Source of the DNA: Taxillus chinensis
Lineage: Eukaryota > Streptophyta > Magnoliopsida > Santalales > Loranthaceae
DNA: 64,000 bases
NCBI GenBank assembly: GCA_023512835.1
Contig: CM042091.1
Coordinates: 41,368,107 to 41,432,106 of the forward strand
Direction of reading: 5' to 3'
Position numbers and translations under genes: made by a program. Shown one piece after another: positions 48,520 to 60,900 of the stretch (within the stretch, counting starts at the first letter, position 1; the number at the start of each line of letters is the position of its first letter). The notes beneath the pieces are model-generated. The model did not search any database, had not been told where the DNA came from, and saw nothing but the letters and a program-made list of their open reading frames with translations.

Positions 48520-49560
48520 GTTAAAGATCAATAAAAGCAAGTGAATCCTTGATAGTGGATGCTCCGGACATATGACGGGTGATCGGATCGCTTGTAGAAG
48601 TTAATGATAAACAAGGTCCATCCGTGTCATATGGCGACAACAGCAAAGGTAAGACTGTCGGGTATGGCACTTTAACTAACGGCAGTGTATCAATCACTAA
48701 AGTTGCACTAGTCGAAGGTTTAAAGCATAATTTGCTAAGTGTCAGTAATTTATGTGACAAAGGATTTACTGTTTCCTTTTCGTCCAACACCTGTACAGTA
48801 AGAGAAAACTTATCCGGAGATGTTAAGTTATCCAGATCAAGAGATGGGGACATATACTCAGTGGTCTTAAGAAATAATTCTTCTGACCCTGTATGCTTCC
48901 TCACGAAAGCATCAGATGAAGATAGTTGGCTATGGCACAAGCGATGCGCACATTTAAATTTTAAAACTTTGTCTAAATTAGCGTCACTTGATCTTGTTAC
49001 TGGTCTACCCAAACTCAAGTTCTCCAGAGACTCTCTCTGTCGAGAATGCCAACTTGGCAAACAGACCAAATACAGCTTTAAGAGCAAATCAGTTAACTCA
49101 ATAACTGCTCCTCTTCAACTTCTTCATATGGACCTCTGTGGTCCTATATCTATTCCATCACTAGCTGGTGCGAGATATACCCTTGTGGTTATCGATGATT
49201 TCACCAGATATACATGGGTGATGTTCCTAAAATCAAAGGATCAAACTTTTGAGCATCTAGTAGATCTCTTCAACTGGATAAGCAACTCACAAGGACTGAG
49301 CATTAAATGCATCAGGAGTGATCATGGTACAGAATTTGATTTTTCGGAAATGAGATCATATTGTTCCGAACAGGGCATACGACGATGACTTCTCTGCTCC
49401 CCTGAACCCCACAACAAAATGGGGTAGCCGAGCGCAAGAATCGTACTTTAGTTGAAGCTGGTAGATCCATGTTAGCAGGGGCAACGCTTCCTCTCGCCTA
49501 TGGGCTGAAGCCGTGTCCATCGCCTGCTATGTTCAGAACAGAACTCTAATAAATAAATCT
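48520..49560 (+). pseudogene. Copia element 2 protease and integrase (broken)
   Basis: The protease active site DSGCSGHMTGDR starts at about 48551, in frame here unlike in element 1. The integrase zinc-binding part has HKRCAH and CRECQLGKQT; the catalytic core has MDLCGPISI, VVIDDFTRYTWV and IRSDHGTEF. The core ends in a stop near 49386 after a frameshift. The NGVAERKNRT motif with the catalytic Glu follows at about 49415 in another frame. Confidence 0.88.
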
Positions 49561-51995
49561 ACCATGAAAACACCCTATGAGATGTGGAGAGGACGAAAAC
49601 CTTCAATTTCACATTTCGAGCTTTTGGGTGTACTTGCTATATATCTTGATAAATGGCAAAGAGACCCGGAATAAATTTGAACCAAAATCTGATGATGGGA
49701 TTTTTGTCGGGTACTCACTACATAGCAAGGCTTATCGGGTCTTCAATAGAAAACTTTTTAAAGTTGAAGAATTTATCCATGTGACTTTTGATGAAGCTAA
49801 TCTTGATTAGTCAAAAGTCGGTTCTTCAAATTCTAATATGCAGGTCATGGATAGCAACATCGATTATTCGAAGTTTATGAATGTTCCTGTTACACATCCT
49901 GACCAACCACGTGGCATCAGCGAAACACAACGAAATTTTATGGATGATGCTACGGATGACTCTGACTCCGGACTACCATTTAGCTCCGGATATACTCCTA
50001 CGGATACCCAAAATTCCGGAGCATCTTCAAGTCTGTCCGGACTAGTTACCACTGGAAGAAACAGTGTTGAAGAACCATCTAGTTCAACCGTACCTCTCAA
50101 TACGGAAACATCTAGTCCAGACGAAGCTCAACCAGCCGATACAACTGAACCACCCAATCTGGAAGAGCTTCAAATTGTTCAAGATCATCCAACACATGCA
50201 CAGAATTATAGATGGACTCGAAACCATCCCTCAGATCAAGTGATTGGTGATCCTACTATTAGTGTAAGAACAAGAGTAGCCACCTCCAACATAAGTCTTT
50301 ACTCGTGTTTTCTATCTCAAATAGAACCAAAGGTGGTAGATGAAGCTCTTCAAGATTCGAATTGGATAGAAGCCATGCAAGAAGAGCTGAATCAATTTAA
50401 GAGAAATAATGTGTGGACCTTAGTACCAAGGCCTAAGTCTCAGCAAGTCATTGGCATTAAATGGGTGTTCCGGAACAAGCTTGATACGAATGGAATAGTA
50501 ATCCGGAACAAAGCCAGACTGGTAGCCAAAGGATATCGTCAAGAAGAAGGAATAGATTATGATGAAACCTTTGCTCCGGTAGCAAGACTTGAGGCAATCC
50601 GAATGTTTACGCGTATGCTTCATATGAAAACTTCATAGTTTATCAAATGGACGTCAAGAGCGCATTCCTGAATGGAGACCTTCAAGAGGAGGTGTATGTT
50701 GAACAACCTCCCGGCTTCATTGAACCTAAGGCATGACATCTTGTCTACAAACTTCAGAAAGCTCTATATGGTTTGAAGCAAGCTCCAAGAGCCTGGTACG
50801 ACACACTGTCAGAATTCCTACTTGCTCATAACTTCCAATAAGGGAAGATAGACACCACTCTATTTCTACGAAAAGAGAAAGGACACACTCTGATCGTATA
50901 AATATACGCCGATGATATCATTTTCGGATCAATGAATCCGAAGCTTTGTGAAGAGTTTGCTAAGTTGATGACAGGCAAGTTTGAAATGAGCATGATGGGA
51001 GAACTGTCCTACTTCCTTGGAATAGAAGTTAAACAATTAAAGGAAGGAATCTTCATTAATTAGGCTAAGTACACTCGCGATCTTATTAAGAAGTTTGGTA
51101 TGGAAGGTTCATCTCCCGTCAAAACTCCCATGCCTGTCAGTGCCAAGTTAGATCCGGATGTGGACGGCATATCAGTAAATGTGACTGACTACAGAGGGAT
51201 GATCAGATCCTTGCTGTATCTTATAGCAAGTCGCCCAGACATTATGTTTGCAACTTGCATCTGTGCACGATACCAGACGAATCCCAAGGAGTCACATATG
51301 CTTCATGTAAAACGGATATTAAGGTATCTCAAGGGAACGATGAATTTGGGACTCTGGTACCCAAAGGAGTCCAACTTCACCTTATCCGGATACTCTGATG
51401 CCGACTTCGCTGGATGTCGCATCGACAGGAAATGCACAAGCGGTACGTGTCAGTTTCTAGGAAATAGATTGATCTCATGGTTTAGTAAGAAGCATAATTC
51501 CGTATCAACCTCTACCACTGAGGCGGAATATATAGCTGCCGGAAGTTGCTGCACACAGCTACTTTGGATGCAAAGTCAACTTACTGACTACGGTTTCAAC
51601 ATGTCATCTATTCCACTCTACTGTTACAACACTAGTGCAATTCCGTATCAACCTCTACCACTGAGGCGGAATATATAGCTGCCGGAAGTTGCTGCGCACA
51701 GCTACTTTGGATGCAAAGTCAACTTACTGACTACGGTTTCAACATGTCATCTATTCCACTCTACTGTTACAACACTAGTGCAATTGCCATCAGCAACAAT
51801 CCTGTCATGCATCCTAGGACGAAGCACATTGAGGTCAGGTATCACTTCATACGCGATCATGTTCTCAAAAAGCATATTTCACTAGAACATGTTGCTACTG
51901 AAGATCAATTAGCAGACATACTTACAAAGCCCCTACCTGATGCGAGGTTCTCTGAACTACTCTTCCGATTAGGTATGCTTGACTTCTCTGCATAG
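49561..51995 (+). pseudogene. Copia element 2 RT and RNase H (broken)
   Basis: A linker with Ser/Thr-rich sequence is followed by [58 protein letters not shown] and the catalytic IYADDIIFGS (YADD here, YVDD in element 1). Stops at about 49808, 50733, 50839, 50898 and 51061 replace Trp, Gly, Lys or Gln codons of element 1. RNase H has YSDADFAGC, SWFSKKHNSVSTSTTEAEY and KHIEVRYHFIRDHV but contains a 143-bp tandem duplication. Confidence 0.9.
51496..51781 (+). repeat. 143-bp tandem duplication in RNase H of copia element 2
   Basis: AATTCCGTATCAACCTCTAC at 51496 recurs at 51639; the two copies are almost identical to 51781. As 143 is not a multiple of three, it shifts the RNase H frame. Element 1 has a single copy. 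Confidence 0.9.
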
Positions 51996-53678
51996 CTTCA
52001 CATTTGAATTACCCAATAGTATATTTACTCTCAGAACATGCATTGTACGTTTACTAAAAGTAGTAGAGACTTACTGACTGTATTGCTGATCATACTTACT
52101 GTTTAACGGCTTCATGCTTCTGATATTAATCTCAACCTCATATTGGGAGGATGCTTTCGTTTCTCGACTGAAGTCGTTTAAGCTAACATAGTTACAGTTT
52201 ATATGATTTACCTCTTTCGGGTTCATGATCTTAACTTCCATTAATCACCACGTGACAAAAGCATGTTCATTTAGATTACTCTATTAACATGCATAGTTGA
52301 AGTAGTGAAATGGGTTAGCTTGGAATGCCTGGTGGATGAATACTCAATCGCAGTCTGATCAGCTTCTGAAGTATAGTTTTCTAATAAGATAGACAGTGCT
52401 GAACTTCTATAAATCGGAACGGTCAACCGAGAGGATTGCACAATCTACGGGGGAGACAATGCTTTATATATTGTTCAGTAATACCCCCCCTCCCCTGTAT
52501 ATGTCTCATGACCTCTTTCCTGACTGTCTATTTGAGGGGGAGCTTTTCATTGAGAGGATTAAATGATCTACGGGGGAGCAGCAATGAACCCCTAATATGT
52601 CTCGGATTCTCCTTCCTCTAAACTTTTACTTCCTGATCTGACTGGACATGCTGTTTTGAATCAGAAAAGTGGCATGTTTGGATGTATTTTCCTTCTTCAA
52701 CCATGCATTTTAATCGGCTAATCATCTGCCTTCTTTTGACATGTGTTCGCTCTATCATTTTTCACTCATGAATCCGAATGTGGCCAAATCATATGCTCTT
52801 TAATTACTCTTAGCTACGTTGTTCAAGAAGACGGTTTCGCTTATGTTGACCTATATGAACCTGTGTATTCTTGTCGACATATGCCCCGATTCGATAATAT
52901 TGATCATTTTCACGTATGCATACGTCTACTACATTCTTAGCCATGCATGAGTTCTGTTTCTCATTAGTTCGAATTATGTTGTTTTTCATTGATTATCTTC
53001 TCTAATCCGTACTAATCCTTGCCTGTTAAGCTTTTGTATTTTCAGTTTATCCTTATTTAGCTACAGGTTCAGATTTTCTTTGCAACCGTATCGATAAATC
53101 CAGTCCATAGTCTCGGATTTGAAGTGTTGTGGTACTTCTCTTCTCTTCGACTTTTTGACTACAAAGGAATCTACTCTACTCTCTCACCGAACTCTGTTTA
53201 CCACGGACAAGGTCTATTATTCATCCGGATACTCTTCCACGAATATTATTTACTCCGGATGATTGTCGGCTCTTTCCTCCAGACTCCTGACACTGTTCAA
53301 TTGTGACAATCCATGTATACTCATATGTCGCATGCTTTTGAGGAGGAATAATGATAATTCATTAAATACATATCTCGGGTTGCACACACACTTCTCTGGA
53401 TGGCAACCAGTTGTTATCTTTACTTGGTCATGCGGTCTCCACGACATCATTTCATTCAGAGGCGCATCGATATCCAGACTAATGACATCAGCATGTCGCG
53501 CGGGTCCCTATCTCACTCGCACATTCCTTGGCCCGCTGACATTTGCGGACTCGGTCTTATATGTTCTGATCATTCCTGCGAAGCACGAGTATTGCTCATT
53601 TCAAATCCCTAAACCTCTCGTTGCTCCTTCCACTGTCAAGACCTCACCTTTCATCTTGTCCTTCCAATCTAATCTGCA
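51996..53678 (+). other. Copia element 2: non-coding spacer with internal purine tracts
   Basis: Internal PPT-like stretches GGGGGAGA (52449-52456), GAGGGGGA (52534-52541) and GGGGGAG (52572-52578) lie between pol and the extra ORF. No domain is recognisable in the small ORFs. The ORF at 53263-53709 overlaps the start of the extra ORF in another frame, and a similar one exists in element 1. Confidence 0.7.
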
Positions 53679-56384
53679 ATGGCACCCAGAATCTCCCTTT
53701 CCGGCGTAAATCCTAGTCATCTAGTTGATTGGCACGCTGTCTCCAATCCTCCGGATTGGTTTTTCCAGCTTCGCCCTCTCCTTGAAGCTTCACATATACT
53801 CAATCTGGTCACCAATCCTGTTGATCTTCTTATCGATGACATCATTGAGTATTACCAACGGATTCGCTGCACCACCGACTCCATCATCTCCCATGTCCGC
53901 GGAGAATCCATCCTCATCACTCCCGCCGTTCTCCGCGCTGCTCTCCACCTACCCCCCGGTGAACCACAGCGCCCGGATGCCGATCCAATAGCGGCTTCTA
54001 TGGGTTGCACAAACAAGGGGAAGGAATACAAGGTGAAATCCTTCCAGGGTCGCTATTGATGTATGGCGACCATTCTAAGTCGATGCCTACTGGCTCGCAC
54101 ATCCGCCCTAGACTCAGTTCTGTACGACCTTCTCCTGGCCATGTACGGCATTTTTGAAGGTCTTCCGATGGATCGGGGGATGTTCTTATTTCGTTTTCTG
54201 CAAAATGGTCCCAAAAACCATTCCTTCGGGCGCATCCTCAGCATTGTCTTCCGACATCTACGTCCGGACCATTTCGCCCGATCTGATGCTGTCTCGTTTC
54301 CCTCGGCTTATTACCTCCGTTACCTTACGCCGGACGGGAACATGACCGCTCGCCGACCCACTGTAGCTCTCCGCATTCTCCCTGCCTCAGAACAACAAGG
54401 CAGCTCTGTTGGTGACCCCTCTGACAGCCAAGCCCACGAGGTCAGTTCTGCACCCCGATCCTCCCGGATTCGGTCTGTTGCTGCACCCTCCCACTCACGG
54501 GCCTCCCAGCCAAGCATCCGTGCCGAACCGTCCGAGGTTGCGGGGCCATCTCAGCACAGTGCTTCTAAAGCTGTTTCCTCAGCCCCCTCTGCTGCTGATG
54601 TCCCCACTCCCTCCACCTCCGCTATTGCTGTCGCGGTTGATACCGCTATTGCTGTCGCCACTGATGATGTCCCGGCCGCTTCTCCTGAAGCCCCTTTACC
54701 TCCCCTACCTCAACCCCGAGATTATCTTGCACATCTCACCACCGACACCTTAACGGACCTTTGGCTCCGTTTCATCCTAGCCCACACCTCCTCCATTTCT
54801 GACACCGATCTCCGGGTGTTTTACACACGCAATACCCAATCCCCGGAGACAATGATCATCTGGAACTTGGATCAAGGCTTTCTTACGCCGGCTGCCATTC
54901 CCGATGTGCCGTTCCCTACACCCTCCGGCCCAGTCCCTGCTGCATGAAGTCCTTCCCCTGCTAAGGCTGGACCCTCTTCTCCTGCTGCCGCGATTCCCAT
55001 GGTTGACTTATCTGGTCACAGCGGGTCCCTTGCTCCGGATGCCTCCAATGCTCCGGCTGCCTCCGATGCTCCGGATGCCTCTGATGCTCCGGATGCTCCT
55101 GCTGCTGCTGATACTCCTGCGGACTCCTCTGCCCACCGCACTCCTGCTCCTGTTCATGCGGGGGAGTCCTCCAAAGCTCCGAAGTTGGTCCTTGGGCGTG
55201 CCTCTTTTGGCACGGTCCACTCCGACGCTGTGCTTTCCGCCCCTGGACCGACACGCCCAAGCTCAAAGCACCCAAATTTCCGCCATCGTCGCCAAAGTTG
55301 ATGCCCTCGGCGCCCAGCTCCTCTCCGCTCTCACTGACTCCTCCACTTCCATGGAGCAGAAAATGGATCTTGTCGCCACATCCGTCCATTCATTGTCTAC
55401 CTCCTTCGCGGATCTGGCGCACACGATGGCTCGTCCTCCTGTTGCTTCCCGGCGATCTGCCCAACCGGGGGAGAGAGTGTCATCTGATCCGTCTACTCCT
55501 TCTGCCCCACAACCATTTACTCGGACTGAGAAGCGGCCTGCCACTTCAGTGCTTCAGGGAGTTCAAATTCCCAAACAAAGCCGTTTCTCTCAACCAAGCT
55601 CCTCTACTGCAGCTCCAACTCCTCCTCCATCCTCCTCATCCGCAGCTGATACCTTCCTCCCATCATATGCGGAGTTTGATCCTTCTGATGTGGATGGAAG
55701 CTTGCGCAAGGTAATGAAATCCTATGCTGCGTCTTCTGCTGAGAGAAGATGCCTTTCTGAAATGTACCCTTTCTCCCCGGACGACATTCAGACTCTTTGT
55801 TCGGAGAAAGGACTCTTTACTACAGAAGACATTGACAACTTCTCGAGAGCTGCTAAAATGGAGATGAGGCTGTTTCCATCTCTTACAAAGATGGGCACTT
55901 GTTTGATGTTCGCCGTGTTGGAATGAGGGCTATCTTCCCAGGTGTGGATCTAATTCAGTCCTTCATCGACGGAACTGCTGAGGATAGCAAGCCATGGAAA
56001 ACTCTCTCAACCATCCTCATTCCGTACCGGATCATGTCGCCACACTTCATGATGGCTGTCTTCATGATTCAATCTAAGCAAATGATTCTAATTGATTCTC
56101 ATCAGATTGTGGAGCACTTCGTTAGGAAGAATCAATGGGAACCTCTGTGTCTCAGTGATCGAAGTCGTGAAGAAAGCCGATTATATGAAGAGTTGGGTAT
56201 CACACCCCGCGTTCAACCGAGAAACTCAAGGCGACATTTCGGGGCAAGAAGCAAGTGCCACAACAAATGGGATGGAGATAGGCTACGGAGCCTTTGTCTG
56301 TCACTTCATCAAGTCATTCTTAACTGTGGACAAATATTGGAGCCAACACACCACCTTTACGATGAAGCGGACAATGGAGCTTAG
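53679..56384 (+). pseudogene. Env-position extra ORF of copia element 2 (broken)
   Basis: ATG at 53679 (MAPRISLSGVNPSHLVDW), homologous along its length to the 28412-25667 ORF of element 1. TGA at about 54057 replaces an Arg codon (CGA in element 1); reading continues at 54063 for 294 codons (CMATILSRCLLARTSALDS ... ). The Ala/Pro/Ser-rich middle has more DAPDAS-type repeats than element 1. The C-terminal part (DIDNFSRAAKMEMRLFPSL, VDLIQSFIDG, YEELGIT, HHLYDEADNGA) is spread over shifted frames to 56384. No membrane span or signal peptide is evident. Unshifted, it would be near 880-900 residues. Function unknown. Confidence 0.78.
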
Positions 56385-56570
56385 AGAGAAGGCGAGAACT
56401 ATGATCTTCAAGTATAGTAAGCCTTATGTACCCTAGTGAAAAACTTGTATTAAGGCTGAATTGTATTTAGTTGCTGATTAATGAAATTGGTTGTGTTGCG
56501 TATTCTGTATGTTATTCTTTTGCATTGCTTACCAGATCAGATTACAAAGGGTTTGGGCATATCCATAATT

Positions 56571-56579
56571 GGGGGAGAT
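56571..56579 (+). other. Copia element 2 polypurine tract
   Basis: GGGGGAGAT immediately upstream of the 3' LTR, identical to element 1. Confidence 0.85.
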
Positions 56580-57929
56580 TGTTGGATCAAACCTAGAATT
56601 TGGATAATGCTGATAAAGCCTTATGTAATTTGATCTGAGATCTTTTGTGTTTAGTTGATCATTGCAGAAGATATGTTACTAATCCAGAGATGCACTCGTG
56701 AGAGCAAAGCTAAGGACAGGATACATAATCCTGATCCGGACAAGAGTGAGTGTCGTCAAACACTTGGTAAATAACTAAGTCACAAATACATACGGAATAC
56801 GGAACATTCGTACGGACTAAGAACTTAAAGGATAAGTGCGGAGTAAGAGTCTTGATCAACGAGGTCGCACGAAGCAAAAGGATTGAAATGGAGTTAAATA
56901 GTTAAGTCTTCCCCTCAGGTGAACTAAAGTGAAGAAGACACGGAGTAAGGCGTCCGAGTCTTTCATACATGCTGAGTAAGGAAGTATTGATGCGGAATAA
57001 GGATCCGAGTCTTTATTCACACGGAGTAAGGAAACCAGATGCGGAGTAAGGAAATTACATACGGAGTAAGGAACTTACATGCGGAGTAAGAAAGCGCTGA
57101 CATGGAATAAGTCATCAGACTTTTCAAGACTCGCCCGGTGTAAGGAACTTACATACGGAGTAAGGAACTTACATGCGGAGTAAAAAAACGCTGACACGGA
57201 CTAAGAATTCCAGTACTAAATAGATACGGAGTAAGCAAGCACTGACATGGAGTAAGGTTCCGAGCTTCATTAGCTACGGAGTAAGGAAAATTACACCGGA
57301 CCAAGAAGATACTGCTTCAACTCAACCGCATTTAAAGTTATCAGCTCGTGGCGTCCCGATGTAAGACGAATTTATTGAGAACCTGAAGAATCTTACACGT
57401 GGATCATCCGGATATGTGGACACAACCTTAATTGTATTTGGGAACTCACAAACGCACTTATACTCTTCGAACCCAAGATCTTGAGCTCCACAAACCACAA
57501 CAGTCAAGGCAGAGAGATTACCGAGGGATAGTTAGTGCTGAACGGATTCCGGAACTACAAGTTCCAAGGTTGTCTCTTAGGAATGTTTTATATAAATATT
57601 CATACTTCTACATTGATAAAGAGGAGAGACTGAGCGTATGTGCATTAGTTAAGAAAAGACTAATTCTGTGTATGCACAAGCGTTTTCATCTTTGGAGATA
57701 GAAGTTGGCTAGTGTGTGAGTTCTTTTGTAAACAGAGTGTAAGAGAGTCTTGCTTCTATTTTGTTGTATTTATCTTGTGATAATAAAACAAAATACTTCC
57801 ACTATCTGGTTATCTTCCGCAGTGATTCTATCACTTAACTAGATAAGTGTTTGTGTCTTAAGAGAAAGAAAAGAGTTTTGATAAGAGCCTATTCATCCCC
57901 CCCCCCCTTTAGGCTCCAAGGGACCATCA
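56580..57929 (+). repeat. Copia element 2, 3' LTR
   Basis: 1,350 bp, starting TGTTGGATC and ending GGGACCATCA. Nearly identical to the 5' LTR except for fewer units in the CGGAGTAAG array. Confidence 0.92.
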
Positions 57930-60900
57930 GTATTATTATCATAAGATAATTACAACAAATTGTAGCAGATTAAAGCTGAGTACAAGCTTTTGGATCTACT
58001 GAAAGTATATCTCTCTTTTATTTACAATAGCACTTTGTTTCAGAGTAACGCACACATTAGCCAAAAATGAAATCCTCTAAGCTTTTTCACATGTAAGCAC
58101 ACCTATGAAAATATACAAGACTTAGTATATATAGACATCCCTAGGAGACATTCTTGGAACAGGATTTTTTCGAGCAGTGTGTAGCATTGAAGACTTCTCA
58201 GAAAATACATTTGCTATAACTGTTGCAGATGTGGAGCTCAAAATGTTGGAAGTATAAATGTATTGAATTGCTTCGCATGATTCCAACTGCATTAAAGGCT
58301 TTGTCCATGCATCTGAGTGATCCACGTGTAAGATGATAAATGTTCAACGGATCTTTCTTACATCGGGACACAACGAGTTGATGACTTCTAATGCGAAGTT
58401 GATTAGTAGGAGCAGTGTCGACTTAGTCCATTGTAAGGTTCCTTACTCCGTGTTAGTGAAGCTCGGATCCTTACTCCATGTCAGTGGTTGCTTACTCTAT
58501 GTCAGTTTGATGCTTGAATCCTTATTCCGTGTCAACGCTTCCTTACTCCCTGTGAACGAAAGATTCGGAAGGCCTACCCCGTGTCAGCGCTTCCTTACTC
58601 TGCTTGAGTAAAGATTCGGATGACTTTTTGCGCTTTTGTTTTCCTTACTCCGTGCGAATGAAGGACTCAGGTCCTTATTCCGCACAAGTCCTTCCTTACT
58701 CTGCGTGAATAAAAGACTCGAATTCTTTACTCCGTGTCTTCTTGTCCTTAGTCTGCATGAGTGAAAGACTTAGCTCCTTATTCCGTAATTTCTCTCTTAC
58801 TCCGCTCTAGTTGTTGACTAGGATTATAAGTCCGTTTAAGTGATAGACTTAGATTCCTTAGTCCATACCTTTGAGTCAATAGTCCGCATTAATAATCCTT
58901 ACTCCGTATCTTGTAATGACTTGGTTATTTACCAAGTTGATTGACAACACTCACGTTGGTCCGGATCAGGATTATGTATCCTATCCTTAACTTTGTTCTC
59001 ACGAGTGAAGATCCAGATTAACACTTGTCTTCTGCAACATATTAGAAATTACATTAAAAGATTTCAAAGCAAATTACATACGGTTTTATCAGCATCATCC
59101 AAATTCTGGGTTTGATCTAACATAGGTAAGTGTTCTTAACTCCTTATATAGTTTAATTGCAACGATTATGCTTGATTTTTCTAATTGAGAATTTAAGAGG
59201 AACCCTTGAAATTGAGGAAAATGTAAATTTGGGCTAGATCAGCCAAATAGAGGTTTGTATGATGTTGTATATGTAATTGCTAGCTTGTCTGTGTTATTTC
59301 CATGCTAAACAACGATTTAAAATGGTTAATTTGAGGAATTAAAGTATGAATGGGTGCTTGGCTAGATTTTGATAAAAATTCATATTTTATGTATTTTAAT
59401 TCACAATAAATTGTTTTTAGGCTTCCTTAAAGCCTTAGGATGTTGTTTGGGGTTTCAATTTGGTGTTAGGAACTCAAAATTGGGTAGTTTTTGAGTTTAG
59501 GCTGACGTGGTGGCCAAAAAATTGGAAAAAAATGTAGATTTGGGGAAGAACAGGTCGAGTGCCCATGACCAAGAAATGTTTAGCTACGGCTATGGAATTG
59601 CCGACTGCGGCCAGACAAGGTAAATTGGCCCCGTTTTTGCCGTTTCGCCATTTCGCCTTTGTTTTGTCCTAGATGCAATGTGGATAATTGTGTGGACTTT
59701 GAGGGTTGTTTCCTTAGTATCAATAAGCTATTTTGACAGTGTTATGATGTTTAGTTTGACTTTACAGAGAGTATTATAAATGTTGGGATTGGAAATCAAA
59801 TGGGATGCAGTTTGACACTGTGAGCACCTTGTTAGGTTGTGATGGAAACTTGTTACCTAAATAGTTAAAATGTGTTACCTATACCATATTGTATATGAGT
59901 GATGTGGTATGATTACGGGACCTATGGGTCCATCAATTATATTATGAGTTGTTTAGCTGTGTTACGGTGTTAGTTTGTCTCCATATACGTATTAACTCCA
60001 AGTTAGAGGAGGTTAGAACTTATGACTTAGGTTATTGTTTGGATCCCCGTGGAAAATCTAGTATGGGAGAAACATGATGTTCTCTATTGTGGATTATTTG
60101 AGATAGTTTTGGGCTTAAAGGAGTCCATGGGGTTCCAACGGGCACTGTGAGAGCCTAGTAAGGCTGTGTGATGAAACCTTCATGGTTTGTCATGGTTTGT
60201 TTGATGTTATGATTGGGCCATGGGGGCTAAGGTGCCTATAGGGCGGTGAGGGTGGTGGCACCGTGAGAGCCTCATGGTCTATTTGTTTGTATGTTGGTTA
60301 CTATGGTTAGCTTGTACACATACGTGTACTATGTCAAACCTTCGGGTCTGTTGTGATATGTTATGCTCGCTTGTATATCTTTGTGTCATATCTATGTGAT
60401 ATGTAAGACTCTTAGGTTCATGTGATATGTTTGATTGTGATAGGAGGCATATTCGGTGGTTAAGCTTGAGCTGAGTTGAGCTCTGTGCAGATGTACCTTT
60501 GCATGGGTGTGACAGGTGGCTAAGGCCCCTAGGGATTGTGATGTACCTTGTTAGGTGAGGCTACGGCCTGATGAGCTCTTGATGAGTGGATGTATCGATG
60601 TGATTCTGTGAGGATTGTGGACAAGCTATCCTGTGTGGATAGGCTGCGTCTTGGGACTGATCAGGGCGTGACCTGATGTGATGTGGATCCTATTTCGGAT
60701 CATGGTGGATATGAAGTCCTTTTATGGATAGGCTATCCGGATGATGTGATCTATTAGTGATCCTTTGGGATCATGGGGGACATGCCGAGTCCGATGTGAT
60801 CGGATGACCTAGTGATAATTGTCACTGAGGTGTTACATGGGCTGCGTGGCGTAAGTGGATGATCCTTTTGGATTATGGGGGATATACCGAGTCCTGATAT

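Larger units (their letters stand above)
44702..57929 (+). mobile_element. Ty1/copia element 2 (Sirevirus-like, with env-position ORF), TSD GTATT
   Basis: 13.2 kb, the same organisation as element 1 but on the plus strand and without an insertion in it. TSD GTATT lies at 44697-44701 and 57930-57934. The first base of the 5' LTR is C instead of T (CGTTGGATC). Both LTRs, the primer site, PPT and all coding regions are present, but many in-frame stops and frameshifts show it is inactive. It is the innermost of four nested layers. Confidence 0.9.
44576..59122 (-). mobile_element. Solo LTR related to 4169-5461, interrupted by copia element 2
   Basis: It consists of 44576-44701 plus 57935-59122, about 1.31 kb without its guest, starting TGTTGGTCCCAGG and ending TTTGATCTAACA. 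TSD copies CAGGT (44571-44575) and TAGGT (59123-59127) differ by one C/T change. It matches the 4169-5461 LTR along its length, including the CTTACTCCG-type array (58435-58920). Confidence 0.85.

Noticed and set aside
53263..53709. 148-codon ORF overlapping the start of the extra ORF in element 2, with a similar one in element 1 (28283-28609)
   Set aside because: The sequences are conserved mainly because both elements are similar there. No domain, and it overlaps a better-supported frame. Kept only as a possible upstream ORF.
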